A stretch of DNA of 64,000 bases, taken from positions 1-64,000 of the forward strand of contig JACPAV010000008.1 in assembly GCA_016180645.1 (NCBI GenBank), given 5' to 3'. The translations under genes were made by a program, and so were the position numbers. This document shows positions 1 to 9,349 of the stretch, piece by piece (positions within the stretch are counted from its first letter, which is position 1; each line of letters opens with the position of its first letter). The notes beneath the pieces were generated by a model, which was given only the letters and a program-made list of their open reading frames with translations, was not told where the DNA came from and did not search any database. The stretch is from Nitrospirota bacterium. GTDB taxonomy: Bacteria; JACPQY01.

Positions 1-1
1 C

Positions 2-106
2 ACGGCGGCAATGCTGAACTGGCCTAAAGACGTCGCCGTGGACTCGAACGGGGATTTCTACATCGCGGATTCCGGCAACTTTCGCATCCGGAAGGTCGCG
101 CAATGA
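2..106 (+). CDS. NHL-repeat protein, C-terminal fragment (5' truncated by window edge)
   Basis: An open frame enters from the left edge and stops at TGA 104-106. Its last 34 residues contain PKDVAVDSNGDFYIADSGN followed by RIRKVAQ, a typical final blade of an NHL beta-propeller (family knowledge), which usually serves as an extracellular or periplasmic binding scaffold. The stop overlaps the ATG of the next gene as ATGA, so the two are probably translationally coupled. Only the tail is visible; the length and any other domains are unknown. Confidence 0.7.
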   Translation, partial: TAAMLNWPKDVAVDSNGDFYIADSGNFRIRKVAQ

Positions 107-3100
107 ACAAGAGCGTCATGCGCCATGGGTCATGCGTCATGAGCGATGGAGATGTCCGAAGTATTCGTAGGGGAGCATCTTCAGATGCTCCCTCTATTCG
201 GGAGGGTCTAAAGACCCTCCCCTACGTTCTGAAGGGTCTAAAGACCCTCCCCTACATCGCTCTCCTGCTGCTCCTTGCCCCCTCCTGCAACCGAGGACCC
301 CAAACGGCCGATGAACGAGGCTTGTCCATGCAGACCGCCCTGCCGGTCTCGCCGGAAGCGGCGGCGGCCCTCCTGACCATCTCCGAGGCGGACGGGCTGG
401 CGATGGACGTGCAGGTCAACGGCATCCAGGCCGCCTCGGGCGCCTCCATGGGAGTCCGGGCAGGCGTGCGCGGAGGTGTAAGAGGCGGAGTCAGAGGCGG
501 GGTACGAGGCATTCGAGTGCGGTCCGGCGTGATGCCGGCCGTACTCTCGACATTGTCGGTGGACAGTACGTCCGCGATGGGAATGAGAGTGCGGAGACAG
601 GCCCCCGGCGGCTCCGAAGATTGTAGGGGAGCATCTTCAGATGCTCCCTCCGAATCGGCCATACGCCGTAGGGGAGCATCTTCAGATGCTCCCTCCGAAT
701 CGGGCGGATCTAAAGATCCGCCCCTACGTTGCTCCGCACTTCGCACTTCCCCGGAGGAAGAAGCCGAAGTCACCTTCGCACTCGAATCCGACAAACCCGT
801 AACCATTCCGTCGGAGGTCCTGATCGCCGCCCAAGAACCGCCTCCGGTGCAGCCGGCGCCCGATCTCTTCACGGTGATGCGGAAACCTTTGGTGACACTC
901 CGCGTTCGGCCAAAGAGCAGCCCGGAAACGCCCCTGATCGAGGCCAAGGCATCGCTGGACCCCGCTACCACATCAGCGGGGGGCACGGCCTCCGTGCAGC
1001 CCAACGCGGAGGACGTCGAACTGGTAGACTCCGACGGCAACGGTACTTCGTCGCTTATGGAGGTGGCCGTACTCGTAACGAAGGGCCTCCCGCTGGATCA
1101 GGCGGTCCAGATCGCCAACGACCCCACTTCGGAACTGAAGCCCACGGCGGAGGAGGTGAAGACGGCCTTCACGGTCATGGCCGCGAAGCTGGAGCAGAAG
1201 GCGGCCGCCGATCTGAAGGGTCAGGGAATGGAGGTCGAGGCGCCGAAAATCGACGTGGAGACGCTCGATGTCACGCCGCCGGACACGGCGCTGAGCGCCG
1301 TGAGTGGCCAGTCGCCAGTGGTCAGTGGCCAGTCGGTCGCAAGCGGAGAAGAAATCACCTTCACGTTCACCTGTACCAAGCAAGACTGCACATACGTTTG
1401 CGACCTGAGCGGGCCGGCGGGGGCGTTCAAATCGAAGACCTGCGCGACTCCATTCGTCCTCACCACGCCCGGCGCGTCCGCCCTCGGCGCCGCCTCGGCC
1501 GAGTTCACCTTGCGCGTGACCGCCTCCGATTCCATGGGCAACCGCGACACCACCCCCGCGGAATTCAAATACACCATTCAGGCCCCAAAGGGGGACACGA
1601 CGCCGCCGGACACGGCGCTCAGCGCCGTGAGTGGTCAGTCGTCAGTGGCCAGTGGTCAGTTGCTGGACAAGACAGAAATCACGTTTGCTTTCTCCTGCTC
1701 CGATCCGGTAGCCGCACCCTTTACGGGTGCGTTTTCGGACGCAGGCGTGAAGCCTGCGGCTACCTGCACGTTCCTGTGCAAGCTGGACACCCCCGCCGCG
1801 ACGGGCACCTTTGCGTCCTGCGCCTCGCCTTACACCGCCAAGCCGGATAGGAATGGCGCGTACCACTTCGCCGTGGCGGCGGTGGACAAGGCCAACAACA
1901 AAGATTCGACACCGGCCGAGTTCACGTGGACGGCTGCCTTCACCGGGCCCTCCGTAACCATCAGCTCTCAGCCGTCGGCGGCCAGCGGTTCGACCAGCGC
2001 CACGTTTGCCTTCAGCTCCACAGACACCTCCGCCACGTTCGAGTGCGACCTCGACTCCGGCGGTTATGCCTCCTGTTCCTCTCCCCACTTGATCACTGGA
2101 CCACTTTCTTCCGGCTCGCACACTTTTTCGGTCCGCGCGAAAGACACCGTGGGGAACGCCGGTTCCGCGGCCACGGCCACGTGGACAATCGACCTGGCCG
2201 CGCCCACGGCAACGATCAGTTCCACACCGTCATCCGTCAGCGGGTCCACGTCCGCCACGTTTGTCTTCAGCTCCACCGACACATCCGCCACCTTCACGTG
2301 CGACATCGACAGCGGCGGATACTCCTCCTGCACGAGTCCGAAGACCTACACCGGCCTGTCCTCCGGTTCCCACACCGTAAGCGTCCGGGCCACCGATACC
2401 GCCGGCAATACAGGCACGGCCACCTCCACTTGGACGATCGACCTCACCGCCCCCACGTTCGGCGGCCTCACCTCGGCCACCGGCGCCTCAACAACCCAGA
2501 TCAACCTCTCCTGGTCGGCCGCGTCGGACGGCGTCAGCGCCGCGTCTGCGATCGTCTACACCATCTGCCAATCCACCACGACCGGCTCGTGCGGTTCGTC
2601 GTTCACGACAACCTACACGACGTCCGCGGGAGCCACGAGTTACAGCGTGACGGGCTTGGCGGCCGATACGAAATACTTCTTCGTAGCCCGCTCGGAGGAC
2701 GGCGTGGGCAACCGGGATTCCGGCACCACGGAGGTGAACGCGAGAACGAGAGGCTATGTTTCAAGGCTTGCGTCGGTCAACCCCGGCACCACCGGCCTCC
2801 ATATGTGCGCCGTCCTGAACGACAACACGGTGCGATGTTGGGGCAAGAATACCACGGGTCAGTTGGGCCAGGGCGGCACGAACGACCTGGGCGACGGCGC
2901 GAACGAAATGGGGAGCAACCTGGCGGCCGTCAGTCTGGGATCGGGGCGAACCGCCACCGCGGTCGCGCCGGGATCGCAGCACACCTGTGCGCTCCTGGAC
3001 AACGGCACGGTGAAGTGCTGGGGATCCAGCAGCCAAGGTCAGCTCGGTCAGGGCAACGTGAACAGCCTGGGCGATGGCGCGAACGAAATGGGCGACAACC

Positions 3101-4026
3101 TAACCGCCATCAGCCTGGGAACGGGACGGACGGCCACCGCCGTCGCCGCGGGCGACGAACACACCTGCGCCCTTCTGGACAACGCCACCGTCAAGTGCTG
3201 GGGGGATGGGGCGTGGGGACCGCTTGGGCAGGGCAACGTGAACGATCTGGGCGACGGCGCGGGCGAGATGGGCGACAGCCTCTCCGCCATCAGCCTCGGT
3301 ACGGGCCGCACGGCGCTGGCCATCACGGCGGGCGGCGCCCAAACCTGCGCGCGCCTCGACAACAGCACCGTCAAGTGCTGGGGGTTCGGCGGCCAGGGGC
3401 AGCTTGGAACGGGCGCTGCGAACAATCTGGGCGACGGCGCGGGCGAGATGGGAGACAACCTCTCCGCGATCAGCCTTGGCACGGGCAGGACGGCCACGGC
3501 CCTCGCCACCGGGCACGATCACTCCTGTGTCATCCTGGACAACAGCACCGTCAAGTGCTGGGGCTTCAACGACTCCGGCCAGCTCGGCCAGGGCCACGCG
3601 AACGACCTAGGCGACGGCGGGGGCGAGATGGGCGACAGCCTCTCGGCGGTCAGCCTGGGCACGGGCAGGACCGCCACCGCGCTCTCCCTGGGCTACCGGC
3701 ACACCTGCGCGCTCCTGGACAACGCCACCGTCAAGTGCTGGGGATACAACAATGTGGGCCAACTCGGCCTGGGCCACACCAACAACCTCGGCGACGGGGC
3801 GAACGAAATGGGGGACAACCTTTCCGCCGTGGACCTCGGCACGGGGCGCACGGCCTTGGGAATCGCCTGCGGGAACAACTTCTCCTGCGCCCTCTTGGAC
3901 AACTACACCGTGAAGTGCTGGGGGGGGAACGCCTCGGGGCAGCTCGGCCAGGGGAGCACAAACAACCTCGGCGACGGCGCAAGCGAGATGGGAGACAGCC
4001 TCCCCATCATCAGCCTGACGCCTTGA
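103..4026 (+). CDS. large secreted surface protein with Ig-like, fibronectin III and RCC1 repeats
   Basis: A 1307-residue protein. A hydrophobic segment ending LLLLLAPSC near residue 62 looks like a lipoprotein signal, although the residue at -3 is not ideal. Residues about 115-140 are a VRGG minisatellite. From about 389 to 780 there are four Ig-like modules with paired Cys and VRA.D..GN motifs, then a fibronectin III-like module (about 784-880). From about 885 to the end there are seven repeats of about 60 residues, each with C-x10-CWG and GQLG, i.e. one seven-bladed RCC1-type propeller. Such proteins are normally exported; the ligand is unknown. Three families of non-coding repeats lie in frame (bases 167-255, 623-726, 1301-1345 with 1627-1660, and 1707-1764), so much of the N-terminus is repeat-derived. 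The true start is uncertain because the first 50 residues are largely encoded by repeat DNA. Confidence 0.85.
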   Translation: MNKSVMRHGSCVMSDGDVRSIRRGASSDAPSIREGLKTLPYVLKGLKTLPYIALLLLLAPSCNRGPQTADERGLSMQTALPVSPEAAAALLTISEADGLAMDVQVNGIQAASGASMGVRAGVRGGVRGGVRGGVRGIRVRSGVMPAVLSTLSVDSTSAMGMRVRRQAPGGSEDCRGASSDAPSESAIRRRGASSDAPSESGGSKDPPLRCSALRTSPEEEAEVTFALESDKPVTIPSEVLIAAQEPPPVQPAPDLFTVMRKPLVTLRVRPKSSPETPLIEAKASLDPATTSAGGTASVQPNAEDVELVDSDGNGTSSLMEVAVLVTKGLPLDQAVQIANDPTSELKPTAEEVKTAFTVMAAKLEQKAAADLKGQGMEVEAPKIDVETLDVTPPDTALSAVSGQSPVVSGQSVASGEEITFTFTCTKQDCTYVCDLSGPAGAFKSKTCATPFVLTTPGASALGAASAEFTLRVTASDSMGNRDTTPAEFKYTIQAPKGDTTPPDTALSAVSGQSSVASGQLLDKTEITFAFSCSDPVAAPFTGAFSDAGVKPAATCTFLCKLDTPAATGTFASCASPYTAKPDRNGAYHFAVAAVDKANNKDSTPAEFTWTAAFTGPSVTISSQPSAASGSTSATFAFSSTDTSATFECDLDSGGYASCSSPHLITGPLSSGSHTFSVRAKDTVGNAGSAATATWTIDLAAPTATISSTPSSVSGSTSATFVFSSTDTSATFTCDIDSGGYSSCTSPKTYTGLSSGSHTVSVRATDTAGNTGTATSTWTIDLTAPTFGGLTSATGASTTQINLSWSAASDGVSAASAIVYTICQSTTTGSCGSSFTTTYTTSAGATSYSVTGLAADTKYFFVARSEDGVGNRDSGTTEVNARTRGYVSRLASVNPGTTGLHMCAVLNDNTVRCWGKNTTGQLGQGGTNDLGDGANEMGSNLAAVSLGSGRTATAVAPGSQHTCALLDNGTVKCWGSSSQGQLGQGNVNSLGDGANEMGDNLTAISLGTGRTATAVAAGDEHTCALLDNATVKCWGDGAWGPLGQGNVNDLGDGAGEMGDSLSAISLGTGRTALAITAGGAQTCARLDNSTVKCWGFGGQGQLGTGAANNLGDGAGEMGDNLSAISLGTGRTATALATGHDHSCVILDNSTVKCWGFNDSGQLGQGHANDLGDGGGEMGDSLSAVSLGTGRTATALSLGYRHTCALLDNATVKCWGYNNVGQLGLGHTNNLGDGANEMGDNLSAVDLGTGRTALGIACGNNFSCALLDNYTVKCWGGNASGQLGQGSTNNLGDGASEMGDSLPIISLTP
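167..255. repeat. dispersed palindromic repeat, family R1 (GTAGGGG...CCCCTAC), copy with extra hairpin
   Basis: GTAGGGGAGCATC-ttca-GATGCTCCC is followed by GGGAGGGTC-taaa-GACCCTCCCCTAC at 225, then another GGGTC-taaa-GACCC hairpin ending in CCCTAC at 255. The unit is two stem-loops bounded by GTAGGGG and its complement. It lies in frame inside the surface-protein gene and encodes GASSDAPS and KTLPY. Other copies: 623-726, 60955-61013, 63059-63116. Confidence 0.85.
623..726. repeat. dispersed palindromic repeat, family R1, one and a half copies
   Basis: A half unit (GTAGGGGAGCATC-ttca-GATGCTCCC from 623) is followed by a full unit from 668 whose second hairpin is GGCGGATC-taaa-GATCCGCC, ending in CCCCTAC at 726. 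In frame in the surface-protein gene it encodes RGASSDAPSES twice. The stem sequences differ from the other copies while pairing is kept. Confidence 0.85.
1707..1764. repeat. dispersed palindromic repeat, family R2 (GGTAGCCGC...GCGGCTACC), inside coding sequence
   Basis: GGTAGCCGCACCC-ttta-CGGGTGCG is followed by CGCAGGC-gtga-AGCCTGCGGCTACC. It has the same two-hairpin layout as R1 but with GGTAGCC edges. It is in frame in the surface protein, where it interrupts a region between Cys residues. Other copies: 10078-10133, 23195-23249, 26729-26783. Confidence 0.8.
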
Positions 4027-4043
4027 TCCATCGGCTCATCCAC

Positions 4044-4099
4044 ATAATCGGTGACAGTATACTCTAATTCAACAAATAAAGTATACTGTCACCGATTAT
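4044..4099. repeat. perfect 20-bp inverted repeat with 16-nt spacer
   Basis: ATAATCGGTGACAGTATACT at 4044-4063 is exactly complementary to 4080-4099; the spacer is AT-rich. It lies between two converging genes and could act as a bidirectional terminator, but it has no T-run and resembles the ends of small REP/MITE-type elements (inference). Its right arm contains the last three codons (Asp-Asn-Arg) and the TGA stop of the minus-strand (p)ppGpp synthetase gene. Confidence 0.8.
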
Positions 4100-6257
4100 C
4101 GGCGGCTTCGCGGACGCGCTCCACGGTGATGACGTCCGGCAGTTTCTCAATCGCCCGGATGACGGTGTGGAGCTGATCCGAATCGGACACCATCAATTCG
4201 AAAATCTGCACGGCCTTGCTGTCCTGCGTGGTGTAGATCCGGGCGGAGAGAATGTTCGTCTTGGTCTTGGAAATCACCTTGCTTACCTTGGCCAGGAGAC
4301 CGATGCGATCGGAAGAAAAGACTTTCACCTTCACGGGCATCGCGTTCCGCTCCTTGACATCCCACTTCACATCCACCCGGCGCTCCGGATCGTGCTTGAG
4401 GGCGTTCGCGCACGACGCGGAGTGGATGCTCACGCCCTTGCCGTAGACCATATATCCCACGATGGCCTCACCCGGCAGCGGGTCGCAGCACCGGCCGAAA
4501 TGAACGAGAACGTCCGACTTTCCTTCGACCTTCACCACGCCCGGTGAACGCCCCATCGCCCTCATGAAGATCGTTTGGATGGGGCTGATGATCTTCTGCG
4601 TGAGGTCCCGCTTCACCTCCACGTTGGGAACGACCCGGTCCGCCACCTCCCCTGCGCTGACCTTGCCGAATCCGATCTTCTGATAGAGCCTCTCGATCTG
4701 GCCCGTTTTGAGTTCCGCCAGGAGGCCCGTCAAGGCGCCGTTGTTCATGACTTGATCCAGAGTCAGCTCCCGCTTGAGCAGCTCTTTCTCCAGCAACTCC
4801 TTCCCCAAACCTTCGCTCTTGGTCCTTTCCTCCCGTTTGACCCACCGCCGGATATGGCTCCGAGCCCGCGCGGTGACCACGAAATCGAGCCACTCCTTCA
4901 ACGGCATCTGCTCGGCATTCGTGATGATCTCGACCGAATCGCCGTCGTTCAGCTCGTGCGAGAGCGACACGAGCCGGCCGTTCACCTTCGCGCCCACGCA
5001 GTGGCTTCCAAGATTGGAGTGGACGCTGTAGGCAAAATCGAGGGGCGTGGCGCCTTTGGGAAATTGCCGGATATCTCCCTTCGGAGTAAAGACAAAAATA
5101 TCGTCTGCATAAAGATCTACGCGCAACGTATCCAGGAACTCATTAGGATCTTGGATGGACTTCTGCCATTCGATCAGCCGCCGGAGCCACGAGAAAGCCT
5201 CGTCCTCTTTGCTCAGGTCGTACCGCCCCTCCCGGTACCGCCAGTGCGCTGCGATCCCCTCCTCGGCCACCCAGTGCATGTCCTTCGTCCGGATTTGAAC
5301 CTCCATCCGCACGCCGGCCGGACCGATCACGGAGGTGTGGAGCGATTGGTACAGATTCGCCTTCGGGAGCGCCAAATAGTCCTTGAATCGGCCGGGGATG
5401 GGTGTGTACAGCGAATGCACCAGTCCCAGCGCCTGATAGCATTGGTTCACATTCTGCGTGATGATCCTGAACCCCAGGATGTCGTACAGCTGCTCGAAAT
5501 CGAGCCCTTCCTCGTCCATCTTTCTCTGAATGCTGTAGACGTTCTTCATTCTGGACTGGAACTCATGTTCGATGCTCATCTCACGCAGCTTCACCGACAC
5601 CGTCTCGGCCACCTGGGAAAAGAGCGCTTCGTGCTGGTCCTTCAGCTTCTTCAGCTTCAGGCTGATGTTTTTGTACGGCTCGGGCTTGAGGGCCTTGAAG
5701 CAGAGGTCCTCCAACTCGCGCCGAATCCAGTCCACTCCCAGCCGATGCGCCAGCGGGGCGTAGATGTCCGTCGTCTCCACGGCGATCTTCTCTCGACGTT
5801 CGGTCGGGAGAGCGTCGAGCGTGCGCATGTTGTGGAGCCGGTCCGCCAGCTTGATGAGAAGAACGCGATAGTCCCGCGCGATGTGGAGGATCATTTTCCG
5901 GAAGTTTTCGGCCTGTTTCTCCTCCTTGCTCTTGAAGTCGATGCGGTTCAGTTTGGTGAGGCTCTCCACCATGTTGAAGATTCGCCGCCCGAACTGTTGC
6001 TCAATCTGTTCGGGCGTGGTGGGGGTGTCCTCCAGCGTATCGTGGAGGAGCGCCGCGGTGATGGACTCCGGGTCCATCTTCATCTGCGTCAGGATGTGCG
6101 CGGTTTCGACGAGATGATTCAAATACGGTTCGCCGGAAACGCGAACTTGCCCCTTGTGGGCGCGGGAGGCGAAGACAAACCCCTCCTTGACGGTATCCAG
6201 CTGGTCCGGGGTGTACCGCTGGTCGAGGCCTTGGAGGATGTCGCTAAATCGTGCCAC
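4089..6257 (-). CDS. relA: bifunctional (p)ppGpp synthetase/hydrolase (RelA/SpoT homologue)
   Basis: A cytosolic stringent-response enzyme of 722 residues, the usual full length. In order: an HD hydrolase domain with intact HDTLEDT (about residues 70-78), a synthetase domain with DILGFRII and [18 protein letters not shown] (about 260-310), a TGS domain ([20 protein letters not shown], about 385-450) and a C-terminal ACT domain (about 640-720). Both the hydrolase and the synthetase motifs look intact, so it should make and degrade (p)ppGpp. The start is GTG at 6257, overlapping the end of rpoZ by 14 nt, a common rpoZ-relA/spoT arrangement. The C-terminal codons and stop come from the inverted repeat at 4044-4099. 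Confidence 0.95.
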   Translation of the reverse strand: MARFSDILQGLDQRYTPDQLDTVKEGFVFASRAHKGQVRVSGEPYLNHLVETAHILTQMKMDPESITAALLHDTLEDTPTTPEQIEQQFGRRIFNMVESLTKLNRIDFKSKEEKQAENFRKMILHIARDYRVLLIKLADRLHNMRTLDALPTERREKIAVETTDIYAPLAHRLGVDWIRRELEDLCFKALKPEPYKNISLKLKKLKDQHEALFSQVAETVSVKLREMSIEHEFQSRMKNVYSIQRKMDEEGLDFEQLYDILGFRIITQNVNQCYQALGLVHSLYTPIPGRFKDYLALPKANLYQSLHTSVIGPAGVRMEVQIRTKDMHWVAEEGIAAHWRYREGRYDLSKEDEAFSWLRRLIEWQKSIQDPNEFLDTLRVDLYADDIFVFTPKGDIRQFPKGATPLDFAYSVHSNLGSHCVGAKVNGRLVSLSHELNDGDSVEIITNAEQMPLKEWLDFVVTARARSHIRRWVKREERTKSEGLGKELLEKELLKRELTLDQVMNNGALTGLLAELKTGQIERLYQKIGFGKVSAGEVADRVVPNVEVKRDLTQKIISPIQTIFMRAMGRSPGVVKVEGKSDVLVHFGRCCDPLPGEAIVGYMVYGKGVSIHSASCANALKHDPERRVDVKWDVKERNAMPVKVKVFSSDRIGLLAKVSKVISKTKTNILSARIYTTQDSKAVQIFELMVSDSDQLHTVIRAIEKLPDVITVERVREAADNR

Positions 6258-6468
6258 CTTCCCCGGGGGCCTCCGGCGACGGCACTCGCTTCTTGACCAC
6301 GCCTTCGGCGATCTCGCGCAGCGCCGTCACAATTTCCTTATTGTCGCACTCGACCTGCGGGCGCGCCTGCCCTTGGAGAAGCTGCTTGACCCGCTGGCTG
6401 GCCATGATGATCAGCTCGAAGCGGTTGTCGATTTTCTCGAGGCAATCCTCGACGGTAATACGAGCCAT
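6244..6468 (-). CDS. rpoZ: RNA polymerase omega subunit
   Basis: A small protein of 74 residues beginning [20 protein letters not shown] and containing ASQRVKQLL and the [14 protein letters not shown] motif typical of omega, which assists assembly of the beta-prime subunit of RNA polymerase. The ATG at 6468 is preceded by AGGAGG; a TTG one codon further upstream would place the AGGAGG too close. It sits between gmk and the RelA/SpoT gene, the classic gmk-rpoZ-spoT order, and overlaps the latter. Confidence 0.93.
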   Translation of the reverse strand: MARITVEDCLEKIDNRFELIIMASQRVKQLLQGQARPQVECDNKEIVTALREIAEGVVKKRVPSPEAPGEGGTI

Positions 6469-6517
6469 CAAACCTCCTGACGAAAGAATTGAATCATGGG
6501 TTCATTGTTTCAATTAA

Positions 6518-7123
6518 TCATTTCCCGGACCGGACGGACCCAACGCGTTGCCGCTCGGCTGCGACGATGCTCCGCAAGGCATCGACCGTTTCGTGGATGT
6601 CGTTGTTCGTCACGCGGTAATCATACCTCTTTGCGCGGAGAAGTTCATCTCGCGCCACCCTCAGTCGTTTTCGAACCTCCTTTTCCGGCAGGGCGCCCCG
6701 ATTCCGAAGCCGATGCTCAAGCTCCCTCATCGAGGGCGGGAACATGAAAATCAGAACCGTGGAGGGATCACGGCGCTTCAGCGCTCGCCCCCCCTTCACG
6801 TCGATCACACACACGACGTCCTTCCCTTTCTTCCAAATCCGCTTCACTTCACCCATGGGAGTGCCGTAGAAGAAGCCGAAGACTTTCTTCCACTCGATGA
6901 ATGCGCCGCGCCGCGCCTCGGACCGGAACCGGGCGGGTGTCACATACTCATAGTCCCGCCCGATCCTCTCGCCCGGACGCGGCCCCCGGGTGGTCCACGA
7001 GACACTCCGCGCCAACCGCGGGTCTTTCCGCAGAAGCCGGCTCACCACCGTGCTCTTCCCCGTTCCCGAGGGCGCCGAGACCACAAAGATCAGACCCCTT
7101 CCGCGAGGCATCGGCCTCCTCAT
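6518..7123 (-). CDS. gmk: guanylate kinase
   Basis: Phosphorylates GMP/dGMP to GDP/dGDP using ATP in the cytosol. The 201-residue protein has the P-loop SAPSGTGKST near residues 15-24, the GMP-binding TTRGPRPGE and the DYEYVTPARF region, followed by the lid and a C-terminal YRVTNNDIHE segment, all expected of Gmk. The ATG at 7123 overlaps the stop of the upstream helix-hairpin-helix gene as ATGA; a second Met four codons in is possible. It adjoins rpoZ and the (p)ppGpp gene, tying GTP supply to the stringent response. Confidence 0.95.
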   Translation of the reverse strand: MRRPMPRGRGLIFVVSAPSGTGKSTVVSRLLRKDPRLARSVSWTTRGPRPGERIGRDYEYVTPARFRSEARRGAFIEWKKVFGFFYGTPMGEVKRIWKKGKDVVCVIDVKGGRALKRRDPSTVLIFMFPPSMRELEHRLRNRGALPEKEVRKRLRVARDELLRAKRYDYRVTNNDIHETVDALRSIVAAERQRVGSVRSGK

Positions 7124-7533
7124 TTCAACTCACCGAAGTGACGCAGCACGTCCAAGGACTTCCCGCCGATGCCCGGGACGCGGTCGATATCGCCCCACGT
7201 GAGAGGCCGGCCCAACGCTTCGCGAAGGTCCACGATCCGCGATGCCGCGGGCCCGTCGATTCCAGGGAGGGCGGACAGATCGTCGCGCCCCGCCGATCGG
7301 AGATCCATTTTCATGAAGAAGAGAAGGCCCCGAACCGGCTGGATCGGGCTCACGTCGAGACGGGTGCCTACCGGGACGACCGCTGGTTTTCCCGTCGAGT
7401 TCATTTCGGCCCAATCGCCGCCCGCGGCTTCGGAAACAACCGCGACGGCTGCGTGGGATGCCAAGGCGCTGCTCGCGGCCTGGATGAGGATTCCCATCCC
7501 GGCCAAGGCCGCCAACACGCTGTTCCGATCCAC
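7120..7533 (-). CDS. ComEA-like helix-hairpin-helix protein
   Basis: A 137-residue protein with an N-terminal hydrophobic segment (about residues 6-27) and a C-terminal pair of helix-hairpin-helix motifs: LSALPGIDGPAASRIVDLR and IDRVPGIGGKSLDVLRHFG. This is the ComEA/HhH_3 architecture of membrane-tethered DNA-binding proteins used in DNA uptake; no other competence gene is in the window, so the role is inferred only from the domain. The GTG start at 7533 follows the cimA stop by one base, and its end overlaps gmk by 4 nt. Confidence 0.75.
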   Translation of the reverse strand: MDRNSVLAALAGMGILIQAASSALASHAAVAVVSEAAGGDWAEMNSTGKPAVVPVGTRLDVSPIQPVRGLLFFMKMDLRSAGRDDLSALPGIDGPAASRIVDLREALGRPLTWGDIDRVPGIGGKSLDVLRHFGELK

Positions 7534-7534
7534 G

Positions 7535-9112
7535 CTACGCGCGTTTCCGGTCTTTGTGGAGCTTGTAGGCGAGACTGTCGACGAGCGCCTGCCACGACGC
7601 CTCGATGATGTTGTGGGACACGCCCACCGTGCTCCACGTGTCCTTGTGGTCGCCGGATTCGATCAGCACGCGCACTTGGGCACCCGTCCCCTCGGCCCCG
7701 CTGATGACGCGCACTTTGTAGTCGCGCAGCTCCACTTCGCGGATGGATGGATAGAATCTTTCGAGCGCCTTCCGCAGCGCCTGGTCCAAGGCATTCACAG
7801 GACCATTCCCCACGGCCGCCGTGTGCTCCACTTCACCATCCACTTCGATCATGATCGTCGCCTCTGCATAGGGCGGCTCGTGCTCGCTCCGTTTCTCGTC
7901 GATCACGCGAAAACCCACCAGCTTGAACACCTTGGAACCCTTCCCCATCGCCCGGCGCATGAGCAGCTCGAACGAACCCTCGGCGCCCTCGTACTGGTAG
8001 CCGCGATTTTCGAGATGCTTCAGTTCGGTGAGGAGGCTCTTGACGGCTTTGTCCTTTGAATGGATGTCAATGCCGTACTCCTGCGCCTTCGAGACGATGT
8101 TTCCGCTCCCCGAGAGGTCCGATACCAAAATCCGCCTGCGGTTGCCGATGAGGGCCGGATCGATATGCTCATACGATTTCACGTTCCGCCGGACGCCGCT
8201 CACGTGCATGCCGCCCTTGTGCGCGAAGGCGGCGTCCCCCACGAACGGCTGGTGCTTCGGCGGCACCATGTTGGTCAGCTCGAAAACCGTTCGCGAGACC
8301 TCTCTCAATCGACGAAGATTCTCCCTGCCGATCGTCGCACGGCGCATTTTTAACTCCAGATTGGGAATCACCGAACACAGGTTGGCATTCCCGCACCGCT
8401 CGCCGATCCCGTTGATGGTCCCGTGCACCTGCGTGGCGCCCGCCCGAATGGCCGCCAACGCGTTCGCCACCGCCAGCTCCCCATCGTTGTGCGTATGGAT
8501 GCCCACGCCCTGTGTGAACCGGGCGCATACCTCCTTGGTCACTTCCTCCACCTCGATCGGCATGCTCCCCCCGTTCGTATCGCACAGAACGAGCCAGCGG
8601 GCGCCGCCCGATGCGGCGGCTTCCAGCGCCGCCATGACATACTCCGGATTCTCCTTATATCCATCGAAGAAATGTTCCGCATCAAAGATAAGTTCCGATG
8701 AATACTTTGAGAGATACTTCATGGTCTGATGGATGCAGTTCAGATTACGTTCCAGAGAGGTACGCAGCACGTCCCTCACGTGCAGGGTCGATGTCTTGCC
8801 CACGATGGCCAGGGCGGGCACGTGCGCGCCGATGAGGGCCTTGAGCATCGGATCACGATCGGGCTTGATACCGATTCGGTGCGTCATGCCAAAGGCGACC
8901 AGCTTGGAGTGGCGCAGACGTGATTTCCGGGCCTTCTTGAAAAACTCGATATCGCGCGGATTCGATCCGGGGTACCCCCCTTCGATGTAGTCGATGCCCA
9001 ATTCATCCAGCAGGTGCGTGATCTTGAGTTTGTCCGCCGCGGAGTAGGCCACATCCTCGCCCTGCGTGCCGTCGCGGAGCGTTGTGTCGTAGATGTACAC
9101 TTTCTCGCCCAT
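7535..9112 (-). CDS. cimA: (R)-citramalate synthase, CimA/LeuA family
   Basis: A 525-residue HMGL-like TIM barrel beginning MGEKVYIYDTTLRDGTQGED, the metal-binding signature of isopropylmalate/citramalate synthases, with IHTHNDGELAVANALAA, NGIGERCGNANL and a C-terminal LeuA-type regulatory dimer domain (about residues 390-520). The length and the DTTLRDGTQGED start match the CimA type that condenses acetyl-CoA with pyruvate to make citramalate for isoleucine. 2-Isopropylmalate synthase is the main alternative. First gene of the minus-strand cimA-comEA-gmk-rpoZ-rel operon. Confidence 0.88.
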   Translation of the reverse strand: MGEKVYIYDTTLRDGTQGEDVAYSAADKLKITHLLDELGIDYIEGGYPGSNPRDIEFFKKARKSRLRHSKLVAFGMTHRIGIKPDRDPMLKALIGAHVPALAIVGKTSTLHVRDVLRTSLERNLNCIHQTMKYLSKYSSELIFDAEHFFDGYKENPEYVMAALEAAASGGARWLVLCDTNGGSMPIEVEEVTKEVCARFTQGVGIHTHNDGELAVANALAAIRAGATQVHGTINGIGERCGNANLCSVIPNLELKMRRATIGRENLRRLREVSRTVFELTNMVPPKHQPFVGDAAFAHKGGMHVSGVRRNVKSYEHIDPALIGNRRRILVSDLSGSGNIVSKAQEYGIDIHSKDKAVKSLLTELKHLENRGYQYEGAEGSFELLMRRAMGKGSKVFKLVGFRVIDEKRSEHEPPYAEATIMIEVDGEVEHTAAVGNGPVNALDQALRKALERFYPSIREVELRDYKVRVISGAEGTGAQVRVLIESGDHKDTWSTVGVSHNIIEASWQALVDSLAYKLHKDRKRA

Positions 9113-9165
9113 AGGTGCGCGATCTTACTCGGCTTGACCGGCGACGTCAAAATCCGCTCATTGCC

Positions 9166-9349
9166 AAGCGTTCAGCTATCAGCAGTCAGCTTTCAGCTTC
9201 GGGACAGGAAGGAAGTGCTCGTGTCTTGTATTCCCCTCCTGATCCGAAGCTGTGTCACATGCCGCGTCGTCCTGAGCGCGGCGACATTGCACGGTCCCAT
9301 GCCTTCCGTAGCATGGGGCTGATGGCTGAGAGCTGACCGCTGAACGCTT
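9166..9349. repeat. MITE-like element with inverted arrays of TCAGC-containing heptamers
   Basis: The left end reads AAGCGTTCAGC followed by TCAGC at 7-nt spacing (ta-TCAGC, ag-TCAGC, tt-TCAGC); the right end is the inverted form GCTGA-spaced heptamers ending GCTGAACGCTT. The 184-bp unit fills most of the 280-bp gap between the divergent cimA and queC genes and has no coding potential I trust. An internal CCATG...CATGG palindrome is present. Confidence 0.7.

Noticed and set aside
2800-4020. Tandem repeats of about 180 bp that could suggest a satellite or CRISPR-like array
   Set aside because: They are the coding repeats of the RCC1-type propeller; there are no short constant repeats with unique spacers.
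4575-6296. Long open frame on the plus strand opposite the (p)ppGpp synthetase gene
   Set aside because: Antisense shadow of a well-conserved gene in high-GC DNA; no family motifs and low-complexity Leu/Arg/His composition.
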